Assembly (NCBI RefSeq): GCF_900105455.1
Contig: NZ_FNSF01000005.1
Coordinates: forward strand, 1,116,001 to 1,180,000
Length of the DNA stretch: 64,000 nt
Origin: Tenacibaculum sp. MAR_2009_124
GTDB lineage: Bacteria > Bacteroidota > Bacteroidia > Flavobacteriales > Flavobacteriaceae
Reading direction: 5' to 3'
Below the pieces are notes generated by a model. It saw only the letters and a list, made by a program, of their open reading frames with translations. It was not told the DNA's origin and did not search any database. Positions 41,350-50,845 of the stretch are shown here, one piece after another. Made by a program: the position numbers and the translations under genes. Within the stretch, counting starts at the first letter, position 1; every line of letters begins with the position of its first letter.

Positions 41350-43671
41350 TTATTTATTGGTCATTTCAAATACAATTTCACCGCCATTGGCAATATCTTG
41401 ATGTGAGAGTAGTAAACCTTCTAGTTTCTTTCCATTAACCGTAACGCTTTTTACATACACATTTTCTTTACTTTGGTTGTTAGCAATTATTTTCAGTGTT
41501 TTTCCATTTTCTAAGTTAATAGTTGCTTCTTTAATGTTTGGACTACCGATTGCGTAATTAGGAGATCCAGGAGTTACAGGATAAAAACCTAAACTGCTAA
41601 AAATATACCAGGCGCTCATTTGTCCAGCATCGTCATTACCACAAAGACCTTCAACCGTAGGCGCGTACATGGTGTCCATAATCATACGAACTCTTTTTTG
41701 AGTTTTTTCTGGATTGTTGGTCCAATTGTATAAATAAGGAATATGGTGGCCAGGTTCATTTCCATGCACGTAATTTCCAATAATACCATCACGAGTAATA
41801 TCTTCATGATGCGCAATATATTTATCGTCAATTTCCATAGTAAATAGTTCATCCAATTGTTTACTGAATTTATCTTTTCCACCCATCATTTCAACCATAT
41901 GATCAATATTCTGAGGAACATATAATCCGTAATTCCAAGCGTTTCCTTCAATAAAACCTTGACCATGTGTGTCCATTGGGTCAAAATTCTCTCTAAAATT
42001 TCCATTAGATAATTTTGGACGCATAAAACCGATAGAAGGATCGTAAACATTATTATAATATTCTGATCTTTCTAAATATTCTTTCTCTGCTTCTTTATTT
42101 CCTGTTTTTTTAGCGATTTGAGCAATACACCAATCATTATAGGCATATTCTAATGTTTTAGAAACAGCTGAATGACTCTTGTCGTCTGGTACATATTTGT
42201 AATCAATATACTCACCTATACCATCAAAATACCTTACAGTAGCTGTGTTTCTTGAAGCCTTTAGGGCGTGGTTAATATCGAAATTACCAACGTTTTTCGC
42301 CATGGCATCAGCAATTACTGAAGTAGCATGATATCCAATCATACACCAATTTTCATTTGCATAATGACTCCATATTGGTAGCATATTGTGTACACTTTCA
42401 TCATGATGTGCAAGCATAGATTTAACCATGTCGTTATTTCTGCTTGGTTGAATGATATTATATAAAGGGTGAAGAGCTCTATAGGTATCCCAAAGAGAAA
42501 AAATAGTATAATTTGTGAAGTCTTTTGAGGTATAGATGTTTTGATCTAATCCTCTATATTTTCCATCAACATCTTCATATAAAATAGGAGATAGGCTGGT
42601 GTGGTATAAAGCTGTGTAAAAAGTAGTTTTATCGTCTTCAGAAATTGTTTTAACCTGAATTTTATTAAGTTCTCTATTCCACTTCTTTTGAGTTTCTTCT
42701 TTGGTAGTATCAAAATCCCAATGAGGAACTTCGGTTTTTAAATTGTTTAAAGCACCATTTGTACTAACAGGAGATAAAGCGAACTTCACTTTGATTTTTT
42801 CATTTTCGTTTGTGTCGAAATTAAAATAGACTCTTATGTCTTTACCTGCCATTTCAGGAAAGTTTTCGTTTTGTTTAAAACGTCTATAAAAACCATCATA
42901 AGTTTCTTTGTTGTATTTCTTATGTCCATAGCTTTTAAAAGGTTTAGAGAACTCCATTGCAAAGAATATTTTTTTCGTTCTTGCCCAACCTTTTGTTTGT
43001 CTGTATCCAGTTATCAAGCTGTCATTTTCAACACGAATAAATGTCCATACATTTTTGTTGTCGTGATGATATACATTATATACTAAATCAAGAATAATAT
43101 GAGCATCCTCTGATTTAGGAAAAGTATATTGGTGAAAACCAACACGTTCACTTGCTGTTAATTCTGCTTTAATATCGTAGCTGTCAAGATTTACTTGATA
43201 ATATCCAGGGGAAGCTTTTTCCGTATCATGAGAAAAGTTTGAATAAAAACCTTTTGAATCATCTTTTGTTTTTAAAGGATCTAATACAAGTTTTCCTGTG
43301 GTTGGCATTACTAAAAAATCACCTAGATCAGCATGTCCAGTCCCGCTAAAATTAGTATGAGCAAAACCAATAATTGTACTGTCTTTATGTTGGTATCCAG
43401 CACAATATTCATAAGTTTCTTTATTATAACTCCCATCATCCTTAAACATTACCTGAAAGTTCGTTTGAGGGCTTAACTGAACCATCCCGAAAGGAGCGGT
43501 TGAGCCTGGAAATACATGCCCCATTTTACTAGTGCCAATTAAAGGGTTAACATATTTTGTTAAGTCCGTAGTTGTTTTTTTCTCAAGGGAGCTCTCTTCT
43601 GTCTTTTGTTTACAGGAGAATGACAAAATAACGAATGTACCTAGTAGTAGAGTTAATTTCAGATTTTTCAT
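41350..43671 (-). CDS. GH92 alpha-mannosidase lipoprotein
   Basis: Exo-acting, calcium-dependent alpha-mannosidase of family GH92, which trims mannose from N-glycans or fungal/algal mannans. The 773-residue protein has lipoprotein signal LSFSC (Cys about 20). The family N-terminal domain follows (VNPLIGTSKMGHVFPGSTAPFG), then the catalytic (alpha/alpha)6 barrel with SLWDTYRALHPLYNI, EYAYNDWCIAQIA, GNEPGHHIPYLYNW and GNDDAGQMSAWYIFSSLGFYP. It is surface or periplasmic. It is not in a polysaccharide utilisation locus; no SusCD pair is near. Confidence 0.95.
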   Translation of the reverse strand: MKNLKLTLLLGTFVILSFSCKQKTEESSLEKKTTTDLTKYVNPLIGTSKMGHVFPGSTAPFGMVQLSPQTNFQVMFKDDGSYNKETYEYCAGYQHKDSTIIGFAHTNFSGTGHADLGDFLVMPTTGKLVLDPLKTKDDSKGFYSNFSHDTEKASPGYYQVNLDSYDIKAELTASERVGFHQYTFPKSEDAHIILDLVYNVYHHDNKNVWTFIRVENDSLITGYRQTKGWARTKKIFFAMEFSKPFKSYGHKKYNKETYDGFYRRFKQNENFPEMAGKDIRVYFNFDTNENEKIKVKFALSPVSTNGALNNLKTEVPHWDFDTTKEETQKKWNRELNKIQVKTISEDDKTTFYTALYHTSLSPILYEDVDGKYRGLDQNIYTSKDFTNYTIFSLWDTYRALHPLYNIIQPSRNNDMVKSMLAHHDESVHNMLPIWSHYANENWCMIGYHATSVIADAMAKNVGNFDINHALKASRNTATVRYFDGIGEYIDYKYVPDDKSHSAVSKTLEYAYNDWCIAQIAKKTGNKEAEKEYLERSEYYNNVYDPSIGFMRPKLSNGNFRENFDPMDTHGQGFIEGNAWNYGLYVPQNIDHMVEMMGGKDKFSKQLDELFTMEIDDKYIAHHEDITRDGIIGNYVHGNEPGHHIPYLYNWTNNPEKTQKRVRMIMDTMYAPTVEGLCGNDDAGQMSAWYIFSSLGFYPVTPGSPNYAIGSPNIKEATINLENGKTLKIIANNQSKENVYVKSVTVNGKKLEGLLLSHQDIANGGEIVFEMTNK

Positions 43672-43800
43672 ATTTAGTAATAAAAGAAGGTTTATATTGA
43701 TAAAAAGGTAAAAATAGCACAGAAAATGAGATTAGAAATAATTTATGAGTAAAAAGAAAGGGAGGGTTAACAATTTTCTTTATTCAGTTGATTTTTAAAC

Positions 43801-43834
43801 AAAAGAAAACCTTGCTTAACAAGGTTTTCTTTTG
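43801..43834. terminator. Bidirectional terminator
   Basis: AAAAGAAAACCTTG and its perfect complement around a short CTTA-type loop, with A and T on the flanks. It lies between the GH92 promoter side and the helix-hairpin-helix gene's 3' end. Confidence 0.75.
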
Positions 43835-43858
43835 TTTTAACGAAATAGTAAGGACCAA

Positions 43859-44485
43859 TTAAGCCTTTCCTCCATTTAATTTATCTTGCCATTCTTGAAG
43901 CTCTTTCCATTTACCTTCATAGGCAAATTTAGCTTGTTCAGGCCATGTTCCTGGTTTGTGTATTCTATAACGGTCGCCGCCACTGTTCAATACTTCTTGG
44001 CATTTTTCTATAGAAGTATTGGATAAATCTTTCCAAGTTTTGATATCAAAGTTGTGAAATAGTCCTTCAATTTTAGGGCCAATACCTTCAATGATTTTTA
44101 GGTCATTATGTTTTATTTTTTTTCCGAATATTGCTTTTGCTGCGGCAGCATCGAATGCAACATCACTTGAAACGCTACCTCCTGAAAAAGCGGCGGCACC
44201 CAGGTTAGCATTTATTGAAGAGTCTTCACTAGATAATCCTTTTTCTAAATCCAATTTAACCTTGTAACATTCTTGTAAGTCTGCTTTTAAAACAGATTTT
44301 TGTTTCTTACAGGCTTCTAAATCAGCCTCTAATTTTGCTATAGCATCATGGGAGTCTTCGTCTTTGTTGTTCGAGTTCTTATTTCCGAATAATCTTCCGA
44401 GAAGGTATCCTAAGATCGCACATAAAATCCCAACAATTATTGGAATTATCCAGCACCAAGGTATTTGGGTTGCTAATACATTCAT
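43859..44485 (-). CDS. Membrane-anchored helix-hairpin-helix protein
   Basis: The 208-residue protein has one N-terminal membrane helix (about 9-32, GILCAILGYLLGRLFG), then a charged coiled-coil-like stretch (KLEADLEACKKQKSVLKADL). The C-terminal part is a helix-hairpin-helix-like fold, DLKIIEGIGPKIEGLFHNFD. The motif resembles DNA-binding or ribosomal-L21/flap-nuclease-like proteins annotated in Bacteroidota. Function unknown. Terminator behind it; a 488-bp gap upstream. Confidence 0.8.
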   Translation of the reverse strand: MNVLATQIPWCWIIPIIVGILCAILGYLLGRLFGNKNSNNKDEDSHDAIAKLEADLEACKKQKSVLKADLQECYKVKLDLEKGLSSEDSSINANLGAAAFSGGSVSSDVAFDAAAAKAIFGKKIKHNDLKIIEGIGPKIEGLFHNFDIKTWKDLSNTSIEKCQEVLNSGGDRYRIHKPGTWPEQAKFAYEGKWKELQEWQDKLNGGKA

Positions 44486-44973
44486 TTTTTGACTTTTGTT
44501 TTTAATTAATCGTTATTTAAATTTTTTGCATTGATCACATATTTGTAATTAAGATTGTTAGGAATCATAAATCATTTATATGGTTGTTTTTTAGTGTTAA
44601 ATGAAGTGTAGTTATTGACCTAGTAGTAGAGTTGGTTTTTTGAAAATTAGTGCTCATGTTCGTAATGGGTTCGATTCAACCTAATTTTTGCCTTTTTTCT
44701 TAAAAAGTTGCAAAAATTCACCCACAATAGGAACGTTCTTTTTGGGAAAATTACAGGAATATTCCCTAATGAATAAGCCAAATTATTACTCATTATCTAT
44801 TTATTTAAACAATTGATTGTTAAAATATTAAAAAATGATGAGAAATTAAAATTTTGACAGAAGAATGACTCTTTTAAGTAAATGCTAAATAATTGTTAAT
44901 AAGATGGTTTGGGTGAAACATTTTAAAAAATAGCCAGTCTTATAAGCAACAACATAAACTAAAAAAGAATACC
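44486..44973. other. 488-bp gap, no gene seen
   Basis: Divergent upstream region of the helix-hairpin-helix and ankyrin genes. A GGTTCGATTCAACC stretch near 44668 looks like a tRNA T-arm but has no tRNA around it. Otherwise AT-rich with no strong hairpin. Confidence 0.5.
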
Positions 44974-45357
44974 ATGAAAAAATTTGTTTTAGCATCATTC
45001 GTTATCTTATTATCATTAACATCAGTAAGCGCTTCAAATAGTAAAGAAGTTATAGAATCTACTCGTATTGAATATGAAGGTTTAAGTACTTTTTGTAAAA
45101 TGATTAGATCAGGAAATTATGAAACGGTAAAAGCTTTTATTAATAACGGAACCAATATCAATAGAAAGTCCTTAGGGCTAACGCCTGCAATGTATGCAGC
45201 TCGCTATAATAAAGTAGAAATTTTAAAACTATTAATAGAAAACGGAGCGAAATTAAATATAAAGTCTTCAAAGGGATATACAGCTTTAGAATACGCAAAA
45301 ATGTCAAAGGCTAATGATGCATATACTGTTTTAAAAGAGGCTATGGATAAAAAATAG
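44974..45357 (+). CDS. Secreted ankyrin-repeat protein
   Basis: The 127-residue protein has signal peptide MKKFVLASFVILLSLTSVSAS and two to three ankyrin repeats (STFCKMIRSGNYETVKAFIN, LTPAMYAARYNKVEILKLLI, GYTALEYAKMSKANDAY). It probably mediates protein binding in the periplasm. Partner unknown. A terminator follows. Confidence 0.9.
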   Translation: MKKFVLASFVILLSLTSVSASNSKEVIESTRIEYEGLSTFCKMIRSGNYETVKAFINNGTNINRKSLGLTPAMYAARYNKVEILKLLIENGAKLNIKSSKGYTALEYAKMSKANDAYTVLKEAMDKK

Positions 45358-45381
45358 AAACCTTAAACTATTATATTGATT

Positions 45382-45412
45382 ATGAGGCTGTCTTTCGAGA
45401 TAGCCTTTTTTG
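45382..45412 (+). terminator. Terminator after the ankyrin gene
   Basis: GAGGCTGTCT and AGATAGCCTT pair around TTCG, followed by six T. Confidence 0.75.
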
Positions 45413-45414
45413 TT

Positions 45415-45422
45415 TATTTTTG
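45415..45422 (+). promoter_or_regulatory. Candidate -7 box for the CNNM/CorC-like gene
   Basis: TATTTTTG matches TAnnTTTG, 16 bases before the ATG at 45439. Confidence 0.45.
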
Positions 45423-45438
45423 TCTTAAAAACTAAATA

Positions 45439-46524
45439 ATGACTTTATTACTTATTTACGCAACAGTATCCATTCTTTTCTCTTTCCTGTGTTCTATATT
45501 AGAAGCAGTTTTGCTTAGTGTAACACCTACTTTTGTTAATGTTAAAAAAAAGGAAGGAAAAGCATATGCTAGCGAATTAGAAGCGTTAAAGAAAGATGTA
45601 GATAAACCGTTAATAGCTATTTTAACTGTAAATACTATTGCTCATACAGTAGGGGCTATTTTAGTTGGTGTGCAAGCAGAACAACTACCTTATAAACTTG
45701 AAATTTTAGGAGTTAATATGGTTGGGATTGTTTCTACAATTATGACTATTTTAATTTTGGTTGTTTCTGAAATAATTCCAAAAACGATTGGGGCTACCTA
45801 TTGGAAAGGCTTGGCAAATTTTACGGCGAAAGCTTTAAAAATTTTAATTTTCCCTCTACGTTGGACGGGTATTTTATGGTTGTTACAATTAACAACAAAG
45901 CTTATAGGAGGAAAAGGAGCTCATGGAGAAAGTGTGTTGAGTAGAGAAGATTTTACTGCAATGACTGACATAGCCGAGCAAGAAGGTGTTTTTAAAGAAA
46001 ATGAAAGTAAGGTGATTCGTAATATGATTGGATTTAAAGAAGTTCAGGCAAAGCACATTATGACACCAAGAACTGTGTTGAAGTCGGCCAATGAGAATCA
46101 AACAATTCAAGAATTTTTCGATGAGAATCAACCGTTACGATTTTCGAGAATTCCAGTTTATGCCGATAAAACAGATAATATTACGGGGTATTTTTTGAAA
46201 GATCAGTTGTTACTGTCGTTAATTAATAAAAAAGGAGCGGAAACTTTAAAAAGTATTAAAAGAGATATTATTGTAGCGAAAAGAGATTTATCAATTCCAG
46301 ATTTATTTGAAAAATTAATTGAACAAAGAGAGCACTTGGCTTTGGTAGTTGATGAGTTTGGAGCTGTAAGTGGATTGGTAACTCAGGAAGATGTAATTGA
46401 AACTTTACTTGGTTTTGAAATTATGGATGAAAGTGATAATGTTGCCGATTTACAAAGTTTTGCACGAAAGAACTGGGAAGAAAGAGCAAAACGTTTAGGA
46501 ATAATTGAAAAAGATGATGAATAA
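45439..46524 (+). CDS. CNNM/CorC-type transporter-like protein (DUF21 plus CBS pair)
   Basis: The 361-residue membrane protein has a DUF21 domain (about 1-175, several hydrophobic segments including VSTIMTILILVVSEIIPKT) followed by a CBS pair (about 195-335; VQAKHIMTPRTVL, REHLALVVDEFGAVSGLVTQ). The CorC_HlyC C-terminal domain usually found in ~420-residue members is absent, since the protein stops at DESDNVADLQ. The family is linked to magnesium/cobalt homeostasis. A strong terminator follows. Confidence 0.9.
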   Translation: MTLLLIYATVSILFSFLCSILEAVLLSVTPTFVNVKKKEGKAYASELEALKKDVDKPLIAILTVNTIAHTVGAILVGVQAEQLPYKLEILGVNMVGIVSTIMTILILVVSEIIPKTIGATYWKGLANFTAKALKILIFPLRWTGILWLLQLTTKLIGGKGAHGESVLSREDFTAMTDIAEQEGVFKENESKVIRNMIGFKEVQAKHIMTPRTVLKSANENQTIQEFFDENQPLRFSRIPVYADKTDNITGYFLKDQLLLSLINKKGAETLKSIKRDIIVAKRDLSIPDLFEKLIEQREHLALVVDEFGAVSGLVTQEDVIETLLGFEIMDESDNVADLQSFARKNWEERAKRLGIIEKDDE

Positions 46525-46550
46525 AAATTCACTTAGCTTTTTAATATAAA

Positions 46551-46586
46551 AAAAAACAGATCAAATTAATTTGATCTGTTTTTTTA
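46551..46586 (+). terminator. Terminator after the CNNM-like gene
   Basis: AAACAGATCAAATT and AATTTGATCTGTTT are perfect complements with T run after. Confidence 0.85.
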
Positions 46587-46929
46587 TTTAAAAGTTGTCC
46601 CGTCCTAAAATAGCGTTACACTAAAAAGTTGATTTATAGAGGTGTAAAATTTAATGTTTGCAAAAAAAGCAAAGATTACTCATTGGAAACTTGAAAAGTA
46701 TTTTTGTATTTCGTTTTTTTTTTTAAGTTTGAAACGTTTTAATGGAGAATTGATCATTTTTCGTTAAAATATCTAGCTAGAAAAAGAAGGGGATGATCAT
46801 GAAAAATTGCGCACATTTCCTTTTTTAATTTTGAATTATATATAAATCATCTTTTTGGAATGATTTATGAAAGTGTATCCATAAATTTTATGGATTAGTA
46901 TTACTAATTAAAATTTAAAAATTTACAAA
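46587..46929. other. 343-bp gap before the small two-Cys genes
   Basis: AT-rich, with an 11-base T run near 46714. CCGTCCTAAAATAGCGTTAC at 46609-46628 looks like the end of some insertion sequence, but no partner end was found. A 37-codon frame near 46652 is not supported. Confidence 0.4.
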
Positions 46930-47142
46930 ATGAAAAAAATATATATAGCAGCTTTTATGTTGTTTTCTATTTCGGCAGTAAATGCGGAAAATTCGGTGTT
47001 AGGGGGTGATTGTGTAGATAATGCCATTTCTAGTTTAGAAGATGCAGAAAATAAGTTAGGTCATATGATGAGTGATATTGATGCGGCAGAATTTCTTAAC
47101 GTCTCAATAGCAATGTGTGAAACATTTCCTTGGTACTGGTAA
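46930..47142 (+). CDS. Small secreted two-Cys protein 1
   Basis: The 70-residue protein has signal peptide MKKIYIAAFMLFSISAVNA. The mature part is ~50 residues, with GGDCVDNAISSLEDAENKLG then MSDIDAAEFLNVSIAMCETF. It has exactly two Cys and is highly acidic. It is a paralogue of the next gene (C-x-D-x-A-I-x-x-L-E-x-A-E, then SD..A.E..N...A.C). Family not recognised; helical hairpin likely. Confidence 0.7.
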   Translation: MKKIYIAAFMLFSISAVNAENSVLGGDCVDNAISSLEDAENKLGHMMSDIDAAEFLNVSIAMCETFPWYW

Positions 47143-47167
47143 AAGTTATTATTAGAAAAATATTATT

Positions 47168-47359
47168 ATGAAATTATTTTATACATTATTTATAGTTACT
47201 TTGGGTTGGAGTGGCTATGTTGAAGACGGAGATTGCCTTGATACTGCAATAAGAGCATTAGAATTTGCTGAAGAGCATAGAGGGAGCTCTTTTAGTGATG
47301 AAGAAGCTACTGAATACATGAACGGTGCTTATGCCGTTTGCTGGAGTATGCAACATTAA
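47168..47359 (+). CDS. Small secreted two-Cys protein 2
   Basis: The 63-residue paralogue of the previous gene has a short signal (KLFYTLFIVTLGWSGY), then GDCLDTAIRALEFAEEHRGS and SDEEATEYMNGAYAVCWSMQ, with two Cys aligned with its neighbour. It is 25 bp behind it and 66 bp ahead of the GLPGLI gene, with a hairpin between. It may belong functionally to the GLPGLI/TonB pair that follows. Confidence 0.68.
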   Translation: MKLFYTLFIVTLGWSGYVEDGDCLDTAIRALEFAEEHRGSSFSDEEATEYMNGAYAVCWSMQH

Positions 47360-47375
47360 GAAGATTTATTAACCA

Positions 47376-47409
47376 GGTTTAACCTATCAATTTAATGATA
47401 GGTTAAACC
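47376..47409 (+). other. Perfect 14-bp hairpin between small genes and GLPGLI gene
   Basis: GGTTTAACCTATCA (47376-47389) and its exact complement (47396-47409). There is no T run after, so attenuation or RNA processing is more likely than simple termination. Confidence 0.6.
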
Positions 47410-47425
47410 ATTTAAAAAATTAATT

Positions 47426-48169
47426 ATGAGAAAAACAGGTTTTATGTTTTTGTTTTTATTTACCGTTTCTATTATATATTCACAGAATTCAGGTAAAATA
47501 ACATATGGAGTGTTTATAGATAATTCTGATAAACTGGAAAAAGAAAAGATAAATGATGCGAAAAAAAGTGAGTCTCGTTTTATGAAAGCAATTGAAGAGA
47601 TTGGGGGTGATTTTGAGTTGGAATTAAGGTTTTCTGGGAAGGAATCATTTTATAAGTTGTTAGAGCCAATGGGGATGGATTTTAAAAAGGAGACTTTGTT
47701 CAATATGGCGAAAATCGTTTTCAAATCTAAAAGCTCGTATTATACTTCTCTTAAGGATAAGAGAATAATTGAGGAGAAAAATTTTATGGGAGAAATATTC
47801 TTAATTGAAAAAACTCAAGATATTTCCAATTGGAGTTTTAGAAATGAACAAAAGAGAATTGGTAAGTATCTGTGTTATAAAGCTGAAAGAGATTTCGTTT
47901 ATGAAAGTCGAAAAGGAAAAACATCAGTAAAACAAACTGTATGGTATGCTCCTGAGATACCACTTTCTTTTGGCCCATTGGAATTTTATGGGTTTCCAGG
48001 ACTTGTGATGGAGGCTAGAATTGGTAACATCGTTTATTTTTCAAAAAAAATAGAGTTAAATAAGGAAGCGAAGTTTAAGATTGAGAAGCCTAATGAAGGA
48101 AAGAAAATTTCTGAGAAGGATTTTTTAAGAATAGCTAAAGAGGCTAGGCAAAATTTAATATCTAAATAG
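47426..48169 (+). CDS. GLPGLI family protein
   Basis: The 247-residue secreted protein has signal peptide FMFLFLFTVSIIYSQ and the defining segment SFGPLEFYGFPGLVMEARIG, the GLPGLI variant of this family. Function unknown; family members are usually encoded beside a TonB-type outer-membrane protein, as here (4-bp gap). Confidence 0.92.
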   Translation: MRKTGFMFLFLFTVSIIYSQNSGKITYGVFIDNSDKLEKEKINDAKKSESRFMKAIEEIGGDFELELRFSGKESFYKLLEPMGMDFKKETLFNMAKIVFKSKSSYYTSLKDKRIIEEKNFMGEIFLIEKTQDISNWSFRNEQKRIGKYLCYKAERDFVYESRKGKTSVKQTVWYAPEIPLSFGPLEFYGFPGLVMEARIGNIVYFSKKIELNKEAKFKIEKPNEGKKISEKDFLRIAKEARQNLISK

Positions 48170-48173
48170 TTTA

Positions 48174-50843
48174 ATGAAAAGAGTTTGTTTTTTTCTTCTA
48201 ATATTGTTTATTCAGGGTATTTCTATTTCTTTAGCGCAAAATATTGTATTCAAAGGTAAGGTTAAAGATTCTTTAAATGAGCCTTTATCTTATGTAAATC
48301 TTATAGCGAAGCCTGTTAGTATTGACCAGAATATGACTTTCGCTATTAGTGATGAAAATGGAAGGTATAGTTTGGTACTTAAGAAGAACAGTCAATATAC
48401 TATAACTGCTAGTATGATGGGGTTTGAAACTGAAAATTTTGAGCTTACCCCAACTGAAAATGTTACTAAGGATATTGTGCTTTTTGAAGCTAAAAATCAG
48501 TTAGACGAGGTGACGATAGAGTTACCCGTAATAGTGAAAAGAGACACCATTATCTACAATGCCGATAAATTTGTAAATGGGAATGAACGAAAACTAAAAA
48601 ATGTTTTAAAGAAATTGCCTGGTGTTGAGGTGAATAAGGATGGAGAGGTAACTGTACAAGGTAAAAAAGTAACCACCTTACTGGTTGATGGTAAAAAGTT
48701 TTTTGGAGGAGGTACTAAGTTAGGCGTTGAAAATATTCCTGCTGATGCTGTTGATAAAGTTGAAGTAATTGATAATTATAATGAGGTTGCTTTTTTAAAA
48801 GACTTGACCGATTCGGAAGATATGGCAATGAATATTCAATTGAAAGAAGATAAAAAACGTTTTGTTTTTGGTGATATTGAAGCAGGGAAAGGAAATGAAG
48901 ATTATTATAAAAGCAATGCAAACTTATTTTACTATACTCCAAAAACCAATGTCAATTTTATTGGAAACCTTAATAATATTGGAGAAAAGACCTTTACATT
49001 TAAAGATTATTTGAATTTTCAGGGTGGTGTAAATGCGGCGTTTAGTGAGAACTTTAATTGGAGAGGTGGTGATTTTTCTCAATTTTTGCAAAATAAAGAT
49101 GTTTTAGGAAGTGGTCAGCGTTTTGGAGCTATTAATATTACTAAAACTACTTCTGATAAATTAGATATTTCAGGGTACGCCATTTTTTCTCATAATAATA
49201 CAAGAAGTTTTCAAGAAACATTAAATAATTACACGGAATTTACTGAAAATAAAGAGGCACAAGGTAATGTGAAAGATGTTTTAGGTATTGGAAAATTAAA
49301 CTTGGAATATGCTCCGAACAATAACGAACAATTTTATGTCAGAAGTCAGGTAAAAAGAAGTACACGTTATGGAACTAGTAGCATTTTATCTTCAATTGAT
49401 AGTCAGGTAAATTCAATATTTAGCGATAGGTCACTTGGAGCTTGGAATGTAAATCAAAATATAGAATGGCATAAAAAACAATCGAAGAAGCATACCTTTT
49501 CTGCTGTTGCCAATTATATTTTTGATAGTAATAACCCTACCACAATGTGGGATGCATCACAATCGTTTGCTCAGACGATTCAAACAATTATAAATCCTGT
49601 AGATGTCAATCAAAATCAACTTCGATTACAGCAAATAAAAGAAAAAAAACAACATTATTTATATACCGTCTTTAAGGATTTTTGGGTGTTGAATAGAAAT
49701 AATCATATTTATACAACACTGGGAAATACACATCAACAAGAAAAGTTTATAAGTAATGATTCGCAGATATTGGATGACTCAAGCGTTAATAATTTCACTT
49801 CTGGAGGCTTCAATAATAATACAGTTTTAAAGTTTAATGATTTTTTTGCTGGAGTCCATTATAAATTCAGAACGGGAATATTTACTTTTAAACAAGGTGT
49901 TTTCTTGCATAATTATAATTGGGAAGTTACACAATCGAATTCTTTAGTCCGCAAGAATAAATGGGTCGTATTACCAGATGTATTCGTAAATATCGAGTTT
50001 AACAAGTCGAAAAAACTGAAATTTAATTACAATTTAAAAACAAATTTCTCAGATATTTCTAAGTTGGCGAATAGATTTTATTTACAGTCGTATAATTCTG
50101 TTTTTAAGGGAAATGAAAACTTAGAAAATGAACTATTTCATTCGGCTAGACTTTTTTATAGCAGATTTAGTTTGTATCGTGGACTCATGCTACATGCAAG
50201 TGCAAACTATACTAAAAAAGTAAAGGGTTTTAGAAGTACCGTTGATTTTGATGGGGTTAATCGCTTCGTGAGTGTGAATCTATTTGATAATCCAGATGAA
50301 AATTGGGGGTTACGTGGAAGTCTTCGTAAGAAAATTAAAAAGATGCGCTATAAAGTTGAAGGGAGTTATAGAAACTCAACGTTTATTCAACAGGTAAATA
50401 ATGCATTTACAAATAATGTAAATAAGAATTACTCGTATACATTAAGTGCTGAAACATTATTCGATAAACTCCCAAGGATTGAATTCGGGTATAAACAAAG
50501 TATCGGGGATTATAGGTCAGGAATTACAAATTCAAAATTTATAACAAACGAGCCTTTTGTTGATTTAGAGTATACTTTTTTAAAAGATTTTACCTTAAAA
50601 GGAAATTATAATTACTACGATTATAAAAATAAAACATTAGGACAGCAGAATAACTACAGTATAGCCAATGCTTCATTGTTTTATCAAAAAGAAGATAGCC
50701 CATGGAATTTTAAAATTACTGCCCAAAACATATTAAACGAGACATTTAAGCAGAGTAATCAATTCTCAGACTATTTTATTTCTGATACTAGAACATTTAT
50801 AATGCCTAGGGTTGTATTGTTGAGCGTAGGATATAAATTGTAA
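48174..50843 (+). CDS. TonB-dependent receptor-like outer-membrane protein
   Basis: The 889-residue protein has a signal peptide (FFLLILFIQGISISLAQ), a carboxypeptidase-regulatory-like domain (about 25-110; VFKGKVKDSLNEPLSYVNL), a plug-like region (LKNVLKKLPGVEVNKDGEVT, VTTLLVDGKKFFGGG) and a long beta-barrel ending VVLLSVGYKL. It is the typical partner of GLPGLI proteins. Substrate unknown. Its stop is 2 bp from the stop of the convergent DUF5686 gene. Confidence 0.88.
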   Translation: MKRVCFFLLILFIQGISISLAQNIVFKGKVKDSLNEPLSYVNLIAKPVSIDQNMTFAISDENGRYSLVLKKNSQYTITASMMGFETENFELTPTENVTKDIVLFEAKNQLDEVTIELPVIVKRDTIIYNADKFVNGNERKLKNVLKKLPGVEVNKDGEVTVQGKKVTTLLVDGKKFFGGGTKLGVENIPADAVDKVEVIDNYNEVAFLKDLTDSEDMAMNIQLKEDKKRFVFGDIEAGKGNEDYYKSNANLFYYTPKTNVNFIGNLNNIGEKTFTFKDYLNFQGGVNAAFSENFNWRGGDFSQFLQNKDVLGSGQRFGAINITKTTSDKLDISGYAIFSHNNTRSFQETLNNYTEFTENKEAQGNVKDVLGIGKLNLEYAPNNNEQFYVRSQVKRSTRYGTSSILSSIDSQVNSIFSDRSLGAWNVNQNIEWHKKQSKKHTFSAVANYIFDSNNPTTMWDASQSFAQTIQTIINPVDVNQNQLRLQQIKEKKQHYLYTVFKDFWVLNRNNHIYTTLGNTHQQEKFISNDSQILDDSSVNNFTSGGFNNNTVLKFNDFFAGVHYKFRTGIFTFKQGVFLHNYNWEVTQSNSLVRKNKWVVLPDVFVNIEFNKSKKLKFNYNLKTNFSDISKLANRFYLQSYNSVFKGNENLENELFHSARLFYSRFSLYRGLMLHASANYTKKVKGFRSTVDFDGVNRFVSVNLFDNPDENWGLRGSLRKKIKKMRYKVEGSYRNSTFIQQVNNAFTNNVNKNYSYTLSAETLFDKLPRIEFGYKQSIGDYRSGITNSKFITNEPFVDLEYTFLKDFTLKGNYNYYDYKNKTLGQQNNYSIANASLFYQKEDSPWNFKITAQNILNETFKQSNQFSDYFISDTRTFIMPRVVLLSVGYKL

Positions 50844-50845
50844 TT

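Noticed and set aside
44666..44681. tRNA-like T-arm sequence GGTTCGATTCAACC
   Set aside because: No acceptor, D or anticodon arms can be placed around it at tRNA distances.
46609..46628. CCGTCCTAAAATAGCGTTAC as the end of an insertion sequence
   Set aside because: It resembles an IS end, but no inverted partner or target duplication was found.
46652..46765. Short frame starting MFAKKAKITHW in the gap before the two-Cys genes
   Set aside because: Runs through a long T homopolymer and lacks any supporting pattern.
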